Shown here piece by piece: positions 6,539 to 14,156 of a DNA stretch of 21,018 bases. The position numbers were made by a program, and so were the translations under genes. The stretch spans positions 1 to 21,018 of the forward strand of contig JBDHZF010000040.1 in assembly GCA_039811765.1 (NCBI GenBank), written 5' to 3'. Positions within the stretch are counted from its first letter, which is position 1; every line of letters starts with the position of its first letter. The notes under the pieces are model-generated. The model worked only from the letters and a program-made list of their open reading frames with translations. It was not told where the DNA came from and did no database searches. The stretch comes from JAGQUL01 sp039811765 (GTDB lineage Bacteria; Actinomycetota; Thermoleophilia; Gaiellales; SKUG01).

Positions 6539-8737
6539 TCAGGCGATGTCGCACGGAACCCGACAGTACAGGCGGGTCCCGTCGTCGATCTCGCGCAACT
6601 CCCATGCATCGCTCGCGTCGACGATTCGACGTACCGCCGCCGCCATCTCGGGACGCATCGGGAACATGATCACGTCCACCTCGTGCTCGTCGAGATACTC
6701 CGCACGCTCGGCGTCCGAACCAAATCTCCCCGGATGGATGAATGGCTCGATCGCCGCTTCGCGGGCTGTCGTGGAGAGCGACGTCTTTGCGGTCGACGTG
6801 ATCTTCGCCACGGACGTCGCGGCGATCTTGAGCGAGTCCTCCGGATCGGTCAGCACGACGGTTCCCGCGGGGAAGCGTGCGGCGAGTTCGTACGTCGATC
6901 GTGGAATGTCGTCATACAACAGACCCGGGCTGTCGAGCGTCGTCCGGGCGCGATTGCCGAACGCGCGATGCACACTGGGGAACGCCACCGCGGCGCTTGC
7001 GACGAGCAGGACCGCGACGAACGCGGTCGCGGCCCGCGGTCGGGACGTCATGGCGTCAACTTGCGGAGTGCGTGATCGGCGAGCGCGCACGAACGCCACG
7101 ATCAGTTCCACCGCGAGCACGACGAGCAACACGTCGAACGTGCGCCCCGGCAAGATCGGCTTCATGTGCGTGCCGAGATCGTTGCCGAAGGAACCCGCGC
7201 CTGTAGTGAGGGCCGCCACGACCACGAGCGCCGCGGCGAGCGTGCCGATCGCCCAGCCCATCCAAACGCGTGCTGGTCTGCGCGAAGCGACCGCGAACCG
7301 CTGGTCGATCGCAACGAGCGCCACCGTGAGCGCGGCCGCCGCGGGCATGATCCGAGTCGTTCGTGGAATCGCGGTGAAGCTGCCGGCGCCGGCGACGAGT
7401 TCGGCGCTCACGCTCCACCGCGCGACCGTGCCAAGCAGGAGCGTCGGCACGACGACGAGCAGCAGTGCGCGCATGCGTTCGCGAGAGCCGGCGCGGGTGA
7501 TCGGAATCACGAGCGCGGCGGCGAGCGTGCCGAGCACGAAGGGCGCTCCCATCGACAGGAACCACTTCCCCGAGATCGCGAACGAGTCGTGGCCGGCAAG
7601 CACGTGCTGCCACATCGTTCGCACGCGCGCGCCCGTGTCGCCACCGGTGCCACGTCCGAGCTCGTCGTCGTCGAGCAGCACGGGCAGCATCGCGAGCACC
7701 GTCGCCACGAGCGCCCCGGCCACCACGAGCGCCGGGGAGAGCAGGCGTCGCGCGACGCGGCGATCGAACAGCGTCGCGATCGCGAGCATGCCTAGCCCGA
7801 CGAGCACGAGGTACCAGGCGTAGTTCACGTGCAGCGCGCCAAGCGCGAGCGTGCCCGCCCCGAGCACAACGCACCATCGGCGGGCGTGCAGCGGATCCGG
7901 GGCGTCTTCGCCGCCTCCGTCGATCGCGATATGCGCCAAGATCGCGAACAGCGCGGGCAGCAACACGAGTTGCACAACGTTGCCGGGGTATCCGATGGTG
8001 CGTAGGATCATCGGGAACTCGTCCCACCAATCCACGAACACGAGCAGGGGCGCGATCACCGTGCACGCCACGGCGCCGGCGAAGCGGCCAGTCGCCACTC
8101 GTCCGACTCCCGCGCTGACGATCGTGAGCAACGCGGCTGCGGTCATCGACCATGCTTGCACCGCCACGAGACCGGGATAGGCGACGTTGAACGGACGAGC
8201 GACGAACGCGAACAGCTGATGCCATGCGGGCACGAGCACGGCGATGTCGATCGCGCCGTCGTCGAATGGACTCAGCGCATGCGCATCGGGCGCGTGCAAC
8301 GTCGCGAGCTTGTGCACGAACGACGCGTGGAACGAGCCGTCGCTGTTGAAGGTGGCGCCGTAGACGCCCACGACAATGGCGACGATTCCGGCCCATGCGA
8401 GGAAGCCGGTCAGGCATGCCACGCGCAATCGACGCGTCTCGCCGTCGAGATGCGCAGTGCCTCGACCGATTCGAAACCAGCGGGCTGTTGCTGCGAGCAC
8501 GGGCAAAGCCATCAGCACGCCGAACTGCCATTGCGGCAGGCCCGGCAGCACGACGATTGCGGTAGCGAGCGCACACCATGCCAAGCCAAACACCACGCTC
8601 GCGAGCAGAACCATCTCCGTGCACGGGCGCCTCGTGATAGCGAACAGGGACGCGAGCGACCAACCGGGAATCAGGAGCGTGCCGAACGCGAGGGTTGCGA
8701 CCGCGACGACGACGAACTGGTGGGCGACGCTGTGCAC
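6539..8737 (-). CDS. Large polytopic membrane protein of unknown function
   Basis: A 732-residue integral membrane protein. About a dozen or more hydrophobic segments span residues 1-600 (for example VVVAVATLAFGTLLIPGW, WAGIVAIVVGVYGA, VQLVLLPALFAILA, ALVIPI, VLLVVLAVELIVAFV). A C-terminal soluble domain of about 120 residues follows the last segment (VAVLLVASAAVAF), starting near DSPGLLYDDIPRSTYEL. The layout, with the large loop after segment 5 (ATFNSDGSFHASFVHKLATL), is like GT-C type glycosyltransferases and related envelope proteins of actinobacteria, but I see no decisive motif. The start is GTG 8737, with no ribosome-binding site but TAGCAT 6 nt upstream, so the mRNA may be leaderless. 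It is divergent from murT-gatD, so a cell-envelope role is plausible but inferred. Confidence 0.75.
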   Translation of the reverse strand: MHSVAHQFVVVAVATLAFGTLLIPGWSLASLFAITRRPCTEMVLLASVVFGLAWCALATAIVVLPGLPQWQFGVLMALPVLAATARWFRIGRGTAHLDGETRRLRVACLTGFLAWAGIVAIVVGVYGATFNSDGSFHASFVHKLATLHAPDAHALSPFDDGAIDIAVLVPAWHQLFAFVARPFNVAYPGLVAVQAWSMTAAALLTIVSAGVGRVATGRFAGAVACTVIAPLLVFVDWWDEFPMILRTIGYPGNVVQLVLLPALFAILAHIAIDGGGEDAPDPLHARRWCVVLGAGTLALGALHVNYAWYLVLVGLGMLAIATLFDRRVARRLLSPALVVAGALVATVLAMLPVLLDDDELGRGTGGDTGARVRTMWQHVLAGHDSFAISGKWFLSMGAPFVLGTLAAALVIPITRAGSRERMRALLLVVVPTLLLGTVARWSVSAELVAGAGSFTAIPRTTRIMPAAAALTVALVAIDQRFAVASRRPARVWMGWAIGTLAAALVVVAALTTGAGSFGNDLGTHMKPILPGRTFDVLLVVLAVELIVAFVRARRSRTPQVDAMTSRPRAATAFVAVLLVASAAVAFPSVHRAFGNRARTTLDSPGLLYDDIPRSTYELAARFPAGTVVLTDPEDSLKIAATSVAKITSTAKTSLSTTAREAAIEPFIHPGRFGSDAERAEYLDEHEVDVIMFPMRPEMAAAVRRIVDASDAWELREIDDGTRLYCRVPCDIA

Positions 8738-8743
8738 CGAACG

Positions 8744-8749
8744 ATGCTA
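8744..8749 (-). promoter_or_regulatory. Putative -10 box (TAGCAT) of the membrane-protein gene
   Basis: On the reverse strand TAGCAT lies exactly 6 nt before the GTG start, which would put the transcription start at or next to the start codon. No Shine-Dalgarno sequence is present. Confidence 0.5.
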
Positions 8750-8753
8750 CCAG

Positions 8754-8765
8754 CGGGCCGGCCCG
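8754..8765. promoter_or_regulatory. 12-bp palindrome in the divergent promoter region
   Basis: CGGGCCGGCCCG is a perfect palindrome between the TAGCAT box of the membrane-protein gene and the TAGGCT box of murT, where the two -35 regions would overlap. It could be an operator controlling both. Chance is not excluded in GC-rich DNA. Confidence 0.3.
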
Positions 8766-8782
8766 AATCGAGCCGCCTCCGA

Positions 8783-8788
8783 TAGGCT
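8783..8788 (+). promoter_or_regulatory. Putative -10 box (TAGGCT) of murT
   Basis: GATAGGCT is followed after 10 nt by the murT ATG. The identical GATAGGCT also precedes hflX (10 nt) and dapF (6 nt) on the other strand. murT has no Shine-Dalgarno sequence. Confidence 0.55.
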
Positions 8789-8798
8789 GCGTGCGGCC

Positions 8799-10292
8799 AT
8801 GCCGTCGCAGGAAACCATCACAAGGGACATTTCGCGTCGTCGAGTCGGACTGCCGCTCGTGCTCGCCGCGCCAATCGCGCGCGTCGCACGGTTGGTGTCG
8901 CGGATGTTCGGACGCGAAGGCGGCGCGATTCCGGGGCGCGTGCTGCTCGCGTTGTCGCCGCGCGCGCTCGAGGTGCTCGCTCGGCGCGGTCGCGCGCGTG
9001 GCAGACGCATCGTGCTCGTGAGCGCCACCAACGGCAAGACCACCACCACGGCGCTGCTCGCGGAGATGCTCGCCGCCGCGGGTCTGGACGTGGTGCACAA
9101 CGTGACCGGCGCGAACCTGCGTTCGGGGATCGCCACCACGCTTCTCCAGGCTGGTCGACGCGGCGACGTGTGCGTGCTCGAGACCGACGAAGCGACCCTG
9201 CCGCGCGTGGCGCCGGATCTGCACCCCGACCTGATCGTGCTCGGCAACCTGTTTCGCGACCAGCTGGATCGCTTCGGCGAGCTGGAAGTGCTTGCCGATC
9301 GTTGGCGCGACACGTTGCAGCAGCTCGATCCGAACGTGGTCACTGTCGTGTACAACGCGGACGATCCGTTGATCGCGTCGCTCGTCGCCGAGCAAGAACA
9401 CGCGCGCGGGATGCGCACGTTGTCATTTGGACTCGACGATCCGCTCGTCGCGCAGGACTCGCTTCCGCATGCGGCGGATTCGCGTTTTTGCCGAGCGTGC
9501 GGTCATGCGCTCGAGTACGAACGATCCTGGGTTGGCCATTTGGGTGCGTGGTCGTGCCCGAACTGCGACGCGCAACGGCCGGAGCCGCGGGTGGTCGTGG
9601 AGCGCGCCGAGCTCGACGGCTTGGCGGCCACGAGCATGCAGCTTCGGCTCGACGACGACGAAGGCGCCGTGCTGCGCCTGCCGATTCCGGGACTCTACAA
9701 CGTCTACAACGCGCTCGCGGCGATCGCCGCCGCGAGCTTGCTCGACGTGACGCTTCCAGTGATGGGGGACGCGATCGATTCCGCGGCGCCCGCATTCGGT
9801 CGGTTCGAGCGAATCCCCGTTCCTGGCCCGAACGGCGAGCATGGCACGATCACGCTGCTGCTCGTGAAGAACCCAACCGGGTTGAACGAAGTGGTGCGCA
9901 CGCTGGTGTCGAGCGGCGTGGATCTCACGGCCACGTTGTTCGCGCTGAACGACGGCATCGCCGACGGGCGCGACACGAGCTGGATCTGGGACGCGGACGT
10001 GGAGCCGCTCCTGCAGCGCGCCGGCGCGATGGTCGTCACGGGCGAGCGAGCCGCGGAATTCGGGCTGCGCGCGATCTACGGCGTTCTGGACCCGGACGGC
10101 GTGATCTTCGAGCCGGACATCGAGCAGGCGATGTATCGCGTGCTCGAGCGCGCGCGCGAGTTCACCGAGCACGGGCACGCCTACGCGCTCGTCACGTACA
10201 CCGCGATGCTCTCGATGCGCGCGGCGATCGCGGCGCAGGGATGGACGAAGTCGTACTGGGCGAACGAGCCGAAGAAGCGGAGCAGGCGATGA
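8799..10292 (+). CDS. murT: Lipid II isoglutaminyl synthase, glutamate-activating subunit MurT
   Basis: With GatD this Mur-ligase-like subunit converts the alpha-carboxyl of D-Glu in the lipid II stem peptide to D-isoglutamine, using ATP and glutamine-derived ammonia, on the cytoplasmic side. The 497-residue protein has the Mur ligase ATP loop (SATNGKTTTT, about 75-84), the central domain motifs (LETDEATLPR, GNLFRDQLDR), a four-Cys zinc ribbon (C231, C234, C253, C256) characteristic of MurT, the NVYNAL motif, and a C-terminal DUF1727 domain with the KNPTGLNEV stretch. The start ATG 8799 lies 10 nt after a TAGGCT box. The stop overlaps the gatD start by 4 bp (ATGA), so both subunits are translationally coupled. 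This is a confident assignment. Confidence 0.95.
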   Translation: MPSQETITRDISRRRVGLPLVLAAPIARVARLVSRMFGREGGAIPGRVLLALSPRALEVLARRGRARGRRIVLVSATNGKTTTTALLAEMLAAAGLDVVHNVTGANLRSGIATTLLQAGRRGDVCVLETDEATLPRVAPDLHPDLIVLGNLFRDQLDRFGELEVLADRWRDTLQQLDPNVVTVVYNADDPLIASLVAEQEHARGMRTLSFGLDDPLVAQDSLPHAADSRFCRACGHALEYERSWVGHLGAWSCPNCDAQRPEPRVVVERAELDGLAATSMQLRLDDDEGAVLRLPIPGLYNVYNALAAIAAASLLDVTLPVMGDAIDSAAPAFGRFERIPVPGPNGEHGTITLLLVKNPTGLNEVVRTLVSSGVDLTATLFALNDGIADGRDTSWIWDADVEPLLQRAGAMVVTGERAAEFGLRAIYGVLDPDGVIFEPDIEQAMYRVLERAREFTEHGHAYALVTYTAMLSMRAAIAAQGWTKSYWANEPKKRSRR

Positions 10293-11119
10293 CGACTCAT
10301 GCTTCGCAGGAATCGTCGCCGGTCTCCCCTGGCTCGCGGCCACGGATCCGGCTGCTGCACCTGTACGACCGGTACCTGAACATCTATGCGGATCGTGGCA
10401 ACATCCAAGTGCTGCGCCAGCGAGCAGCGTGGCGCGGAATCGACGTGGACGTTCGCGGGCTGGAGCCTGGCGAGCGGTTCGAGCCCGGCGACTTCGACCT
10501 GCTGTACGTTGGCGGCGGGCAGGATCGCGATCAGCAGATGATCGCCGAGCGCATGGCCAGCGACAACGGCGCCGCGATTCGCGCGGCGGTCGAGGAAGGC
10601 ACCTCCTTGCTGGCTGTGTGCGGCGGGTATCAGCTGCTCGGCAGCGGTTACCGCGACACCACGGGCGCGCATCAGCCGGGCGTTGGCTTGTTCGACCTTG
10701 CTACAGAGGCCGGCGACACGCGCTTGATCGGCAACGTGGCGATCCGTGCGGAGCTTCCCGCGATCGGCGCGCGCACCGGCGCGACCGTGACGATCGCCGG
10801 GTTCGAAAACCACGCCGGACGCACGACGCTTGGCTCGACGGCTCGACCGTTCGGCGCAGTCGTGCATGGCAACGGCAACGACGGAGCGTCCGGCCTCGAG
10901 GGGTGCCGTCTGCACCATGCGATCGGCACGTACCTGCACGGGCCGCTGCTCCCGCGCAACCCCCAGCTCGCGGACTGGCTGCTCGCCGCGTCGCTTGCGC
11001 ACGCGCACGGCATCGATGCCGCGTCGCTGATCGACGCACCCGACACGATCCCCGGCCCGGTCACCGCGCTCGAACGTCGTGCCTTGGCCACGTCGATCGA
11101 GCGTGCGAAGTCGGAGTGA
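10289..11119 (+). CDS. gatD: Lipid II isoglutaminyl synthase, glutaminase subunit GatD
   Basis: A 276-residue class I (triad) glutamine amidotransferase, CobQ/GatD type, that hydrolyses glutamine and delivers ammonia to MurT. The N-terminal LHLYDRYLNIYADRGN (about 24-38) is the GatD signature. The nucleophile is Cys111 in LAVCGGYQLLG, and His217 in GTYLHGPLLPRNP is the catalytic histidine. GGGQDRDQQ (75-83) is the conserved loop shared with CobB/CobQ proteins. It starts inside the murT stop codon (ATGA). The protein has about 18 extra residues before the domain, rich in Ser and Pro. It ends at the repeat-rich 11120-11550 region, which probably holds its terminator. Confidence 0.95.
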   Translation: MTTHASQESSPVSPGSRPRIRLLHLYDRYLNIYADRGNIQVLRQRAAWRGIDVDVRGLEPGERFEPGDFDLLYVGGGQDRDQQMIAERMASDNGAAIRAAVEEGTSLLAVCGGYQLLGSGYRDTTGAHQPGVGLFDLATEAGDTRLIGNVAIRAELPAIGARTGATVTIAGFENHAGRTTLGSTARPFGAVVHGNGNDGASGLEGCRLHHAIGTYLHGPLLPRNPQLADWLLAASLAHAHGIDAASLIDAPDTIPGPVTALERRALATSIERAKSE

Positions 11120-11180
11120 CGTCTCTCATTTTCCGGGTCTTCGTAGATTTCCGGGGGTGTGTCCGTCGGTGTGCAACTAA

Positions 11181-11217
11181 CCTGCTCGCATCGCCCTGGA
11201 CGGGCGTTCTTGGCAGG
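11181..11217. repeat. 37-nt hairpin repeat, copy 1
   Basis: CCTGC pairs with GCAGG at the ends, and CGCCC pairs with GGGCG around a 5-nt loop in the middle; TTCT follows the inner stem. It is 33 of 37 bases identical to copy 2 at 11233-11269. Located 62 nt after the gatD stop, it is a plausible terminator. Confidence 0.65.
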
Positions 11218-11232
11218 CTAGTTGTCGACTAT

Positions 11233-11269
11233 CCTGCTCGCATCGCCCTAAACGGGCGTTCTGCGCAGG
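11233..11269. repeat. 37-nt hairpin repeat, copy 2
   Basis: This has the same two-part stem as copy 1 (outer CCTGC/GCAGG, inner CGCCC/GGGCG), with loop TAAAC instead of TGGAC. All differences fall in the inner loop or the internal bulge, so pairing is kept in both copies. The period is 52 nt. Confidence 0.65.
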
Positions 11270-11336
11270 GAAGTCGCGAACACGCGTCGCCACAGCCAAC
11301 AGTCCTGCCCCGCACGTCGCGCAGGCACTGTACGCG

Positions 11337-11402
11337 CACGCTCCCAAGCGCACACTCCCAGGAATTCAACGATGAATCCAAATTCCTGGGCGTCGGAGCG
11401 TG
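11337..11402. repeat. Two-part inverted repeat (cruciform-like)
   Basis: The outer arms CACGCTCC (11337-11344) and GGAGCGTG (11395-11402) pair over 8 bp, and the inner arms CCCAGGAATT (11357-11366) and AATTCCTGGG (11381-11390) pair perfectly over 10 bp around a 14-nt loop. The inner arms are unusually AT-rich for this DNA. Function unknown. Confidence 0.65.
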
Positions 11403-11403
11403 G

Positions 11404-11456
11404 TCAGGGTAAGGAGCGCGAGCGACGGCGGAGTGACGACGCTGCATCGGCCCTGA
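11404..11456. repeat. Degenerate third copy of the structured repeat
   Basis: TCAGGG (11404-11409) and CCCTGA (11451-11456) flank a sequence beginning TAAGGAGCGCGAGCGA and continuing GAGTGACGACGC, which resembles the loop flanks of the two full copies but lacks the central GGCGTAC hairpin. Its right arm overlaps the left arm of the full copy at 11450-11557. Confidence 0.4.
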
Positions 11457-11557
11457 GCGATCGTGGGAGACGACGACAAGGAACGCGAACGAAGGCGTAC
11501 TCACGTACGTCGAGCGAGCAGCGACGCAGTCATTCGTCTTCCACGATCGCTCACGGC
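11450..11557. repeat. Structured repeat element, copy A
   Basis: The outer stem pairs 11454-11466 with 11541-11553 perfectly (13 bp). It continues inward through a G-U pair into AGACGA/TCGTCT and outward past one mismatch into GCC/GGC, for about 23 paired positions. The 60-nt loop contains the inner hairpin GGCGTAC-TCAC-GTACGTC (one G-U). The loop is about 80% identical to that of copy B, while the outer stem sequence is different. The NUDIX stop codon (11551-11553) is the end of the right arm. It could be a structured RNA, a terminator or an interspersed repeat. Confidence 0.7.
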
Positions 11558-12021
11558 GCCCACAAACTCCCGAAATACTGGAAATCGCCGCCGGGCTGGT
11601 AGCCCTTGAGATAGCCGGCGATCGGCGGATGCAGTGGCAGTTTGAGCAGGCCGTCCCGTTCGACCCAGCGGATCTCCTGGATCGCGTGGTCGTCCACGTC
11701 GGGTTTCGTGCCAGTCGGGATCGCGCTGGCGTCCGGCACGTCGACGCGGAACACCACGTGGATCACGTGCCGCCCGCTGGCGTGGCTTTCGGGGGCGATC
11801 GATTCCACGAGCGCGCACGGCTCGGCGACGGAGAGATGGCGCAAGCCGATCTCTTCGCCGAGTTCGCGGGCGAGCGCGACGGTGAGCGACTCGCCCGGAT
11901 CCACGCCGCCGCCTGGGAGCATCCAGCGTGGATGCCCGGGTCGTCCCTGACGAACGAGCAAGAGCTGCTGGTCGTGCCAGATCATTCCGCTGACGCGGAC
12001 GCGTGGCTTTCGGTATCCCAT
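11551..12021 (-). CDS. NUDIX hydrolase
   Basis: A 156-residue NUDIX protein that hydrolyses nucleoside diphosphates linked to another group. The complete Nudix box is at residues 38-60 (G38, E44, R52-E53, E56-E57, G59), preceded by WMLPGG and the usual beta-strand (LLLVRQG). The N-terminus is short and the remainder is the standard mixed fold. The start ATG (12021) overlaps the dut stop by one base (TGATG), so it is coupled to dut and is the last gene of hflX-dut-nudix. With a dUTPase beside it, a role in cleaning nucleotide pools is tempting, but the substrate cannot be read from sequence. Its stop lies in the stem of a structured repeat. Confidence 0.88.
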   Translation of the reverse strand: MGYRKPRVRVSGMIWHDQQLLLVRQGRPGHPRWMLPGGGVDPGESLTVALARELGEEIGLRHLSVAEPCALVESIAPESHASGRHVIHVVFRVDVPDASAIPTGTKPDVDDHAIQEIRWVERDGLLKLPLHPPIAGYLKGYQPGGDFQYFGSLWAP

Positions 12022-12467
12022 CAGCCGAATCCGCCAGTGGAACCGAAACCGGAATCGCTGCGGACTGCGTCCGACAGCTCGCGTGCTTCCTCGACCGCGG
12101 CAAGCCCAACTTGCACGAGCACGAGCTGCGCGATGCGATCGCCCGGTTCGACGACGAACGGCTCTGCGGGGTCGGTGTTGTGGAGCACGACGCGAACTTC
12201 GCCGCGGTAACCCGAATCGATCACGCCGGGGCCGTTGACCACGCCGATCCCATGGCGCGCCGCGAGTCCCGATCGCGGGCACACGAGCCCCGCCCATCCA
12301 TGCGGCACCTCGATGGCGATGCCGGTGCCGACAGTGGCGCGACCGCCCGCAGGCGCAAGCTCGGCGCGTTCGGTTGCGATCAGATCGAGTCCCGCGTCGC
12401 CGGGGTGCGCGCGCTCCGGCAACACCGCGTCATCGCGCAGTCGACGCACGCGCAGCGTCTCGGTCAT
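12021..12467 (-). CDS. dut: dUTP diphosphatase (trimeric dUTPase)
   Basis: It hydrolyses dUTP to dUMP and pyrophosphate, keeping uracil out of DNA and supplying dUMP for thymidylate. At 148 residues it has the usual length for the homotrimeric family and shows all five motifs: AGLDLIA (25-31), RSGLA (65-69), GVIDSGYRGEV with Asp84 and Tyr87 (81-91), GDRIAQL (109-115) and the glycine-rich C-terminal GFGSTGG (140-146). The ATG at 12467 overlaps the hflX stop by 4 bp (ATGA), and its own stop overlaps the NUDIX start by one base. It has no separate promoter. Confidence 0.95.
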   Translation of the reverse strand: MTETLRVRRLRDDAVLPERAHPGDAGLDLIATERAELAPAGGRATVGTGIAIEVPHGWAGLVCPRSGLAARHGIGVVNGPGVIDSGYRGEVRVVLHNTDPAEPFVVEPGDRIAQLVLVQVGLAAVEEARELSDAVRSDSGFGSTGGFG

Positions 12468-13780
12468 GCGGGCACCTCGTCGTGGGGCGGCGCATCCACG
12501 CGGTATTGCTCGATGCGGGCGAGCAGTCGCGTGGGCAAGTGCGCCGTCGCGTGGATGCCGTCTTCGCGATCGTCGCGCTGCACGGGCGCGCCAGCCTCGT
12601 ACAGCTCGCTGAGAATGCCCGCGCTCGCGTACGGCACGAGCAGCTCGACATGCTCCCACCGACTCGCGAATTCGGTGGCGATGCGATCCATCAAGCCGTC
12701 GAGGTTGAGCCGTTCGCGCGCGGAGACAAGCACGGCGTCAGGGTGCCGACGTTGCAGTCGCTCGCGCTGCTCGTCGTCGAGCCGGTCGACCTTGTTGAGC
12801 GCGAGCACGATTGGGAGCTCGCCCGCGCCGACTTGGGCGAGCACGTCGCGAACCGCCTCGAGATGCGCATGAAGCCGTTCCTCGTCCTGCGATCCGTCAG
12901 CGACCAGCACGATCAGATCGGCGAGGACGGTCTCCTCCAGGGTCGACGCGAACGCGTCCACCAGCTGATGGGGCAGGCGCTCGATGAAGCCGACGGTGTC
13001 GGTGACGAGGTAGCGACGGCCGTCGCGTTCGAACGCGCGCGTGGTTGGATCGAGCGTCTCGAACAGGCGGTTGGCCATGCTCACCTCCGCGCCGGTGAGC
13101 GCGTTCAGCAGCGTGGATTTCCCCGCGTTGGTGTAGCCCGCGAGCGCCACCTTCGGGATCGTGGATCCTTGGCGCGCTGCGCGCTGCGTGCGGCGGCGCC
13201 CTTCGAGATCGCGCAGTCGCTGGCGCAGGATCGAGATGCGTCGACGCGCGAGCCGGCGATCGGTCTCGAGCTGGGATTCGCCCGGACCGCGCGTGCCCAC
13301 GCCGGGGCCGGCGTTGCCGCCGCCCGCGCCAAGTCGCTCGAGGTGGGTCCACATGCCGCGCATGCGCGCGAGGTTGTACTCGAGCTGCGCGAGCTCGACC
13401 TGCGTCTTGCCCTCGGCGGTGTGCGCGTGCATCGCGAAGATGTCGAGGATCACCGCGGTGCGGTCGAGCACGCGCCGCTTGAGCCGGTCCTCGAGCGCGC
13501 GCTGCTGGCGTGGCGACAGCGAGTCATCCACCACCACCACGTCCGGGTCGAGGTGCTCGACGAGGCGCTTGAGCTCCTCCACCTTCCCTGATCCGAGGAA
13601 CGTGGTCGGGTGCGGATCTTCGCGTCGCTGCACCACCGTGCCGATCGTGTCGACGCCCGCGGTGCGCAGCAGCTCGCGAATCTCCTCGAGCGCGTCGTCC
13701 TCGTCCGCGCCTTGCGCGAGCATCGCCGCGACGACCGCGCGCTCCGGCTCGATCTCCGTGTTGACTTGGAACTCTCCCAT
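12464..13780 (-). CDS. hflX: Ribosome-associated GTPase HflX
   Basis: A 438-residue GTPase that binds the 50S subunit and splits or rescues stalled ribosomes under stress. It has the N-terminal HflX domain (about 10-140, with TAEGKTQVELAQLEY), the HflX hallmark RGPGESQLETDRR (164-176) with the coiled-coil linker, then the G domain: GYTNAGKS (215-222), DPTTR (244-248), DTVGF (261-265), NKVD (329-332) and SAR (353-355). A C-terminal segment follows (HVELLVPYASAGILSELYE). ATG 13780 is chosen because it is preceded by GATAGGCT with a 10-nt gap; earlier in-frame codons add low-quality sequence. It is the first gene of the hflX-dut-nudix operon. Confidence 0.95.
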   Translation of the reverse strand: MGEFQVNTEIEPERAVVAAMLAQGADEDDALEEIRELLRTAGVDTIGTVVQRREDPHPTTFLGSGKVEELKRLVEHLDPDVVVVDDSLSPRQQRALEDRLKRRVLDRTAVILDIFAMHAHTAEGKTQVELAQLEYNLARMRGMWTHLERLGAGGGNAGPGVGTRGPGESQLETDRRLARRRISILRQRLRDLEGRRRTQRAARQGSTIPKVALAGYTNAGKSTLLNALTGAEVSMANRLFETLDPTTRAFERDGRRYLVTDTVGFIERLPHQLVDAFASTLEETVLADLIVLVADGSQDEERLHAHLEAVRDVLAQVGAGELPIVLALNKVDRLDDEQRERLQRRHPDAVLVSARERLNLDGLMDRIATEFASRWEHVELLVPYASAGILSELYEAGAPVQRDDREDGIHATAHLPTRLLARIEQYRVDAPPHDEVPA

Positions 13781-13790
13781 CCGATGCGCC

Positions 13791-13796
13791 AGCCTA
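13791..13796 (-). promoter_or_regulatory. Putative -10 box (TAGGCT) of hflX
   Basis: On the reverse strand GATAGGCT is followed by 10 nt and the hflX ATG, the same sequence and spacing as at murT. No ribosome-binding site lies between. Confidence 0.55.
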
Positions 13797-13921
13797 TCGT
13801 GCGGCTCCCCTCCGCGCCTCCGAAGCCCGCGCACCGAGCCGCTCGTCGTGCAACAAGGCTTCCCCCCTCCGATACTCGGGCACATGCTCGAGGACGACGA
13901 GCACGGGACGGGAGCGAATCG

Positions 13922-14104
13922 ATGAACATGAATTCGGTGATGGCGCGAACCCTCGGCCTCGGCGGCATCGTTGCGGGCGTTGGAACTGCCGCGGTGAGCA
14001 TGGCGATCGCCAACAACGACTCGAAGCCGAATTCCCTCGAGAAGTTCGGTGGCATGACCGCTGCGGCTGGGCCCTCGGTCTCGCGGGCTCAGCTGCCGGA
14101 ATGA
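13922..14104 (+). CDS. Small putative membrane protein, probably frameshifted at its 3' end
   Basis: The frame from ATG 13922 (GGGAG about 8 nt upstream) gives 60 residues with one Gly/Ala-rich hydrophobic segment (LGLGGIVAGVGTAAVSMAIA), then a polar loop and the start of a second one (GGMTAAAG). The frame then turns into polar sequence and stops at 14104. The other frame, joined by a -1 shift at the GGG at 14069-14071, reads ALGLAGSAAGMIALKHELD and ends at the TAA at 14143-14145. It would complete a second membrane segment, for about 74 residues. A single missing G explains this. A 13-codon frame (ATG 13884) overlaps the start by ATGA. I do not recognise the family. Confidence 0.5.
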   Translation: MNMNSVMARTLGLGGIVAGVGTAAVSMAIANNDSKPNSLEKFGGMTAAAGPSVSRAQLPE

Positions 14105-14156
14105 TCGCGCTCAAGCACGAGCTGGACGCAACGATTCAGCGCTAACCGTCCCCCGC

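Larger units (their letters stand above)
11120..11550. other. Gene-free 431-bp stretch full of inverted repeats
   Basis: Between the convergent gatD and NUDIX genes no coding sequence is supported. From left to right it holds two near-identical 37-nt hairpin units (11181-11269), a 66-nt two-part inverted repeat (11337-11402), a 6-bp inverted repeat flanking a degenerate repeat copy (11404-11456), and the first full copy of a structured repeat (11450-11557) running into the end of the NUDIX gene. Two copies of TTTCCGGG also occur around 11130 and 11148. Confidence 0.7.

Noticed and set aside
11181..11269. CRISPR-like array
   Set aside because: There are only two 37-nt units with a 15-nt spacer, each unit has its own two-part hairpin, and no cas gene is present. 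It fits a tandem hairpin better.
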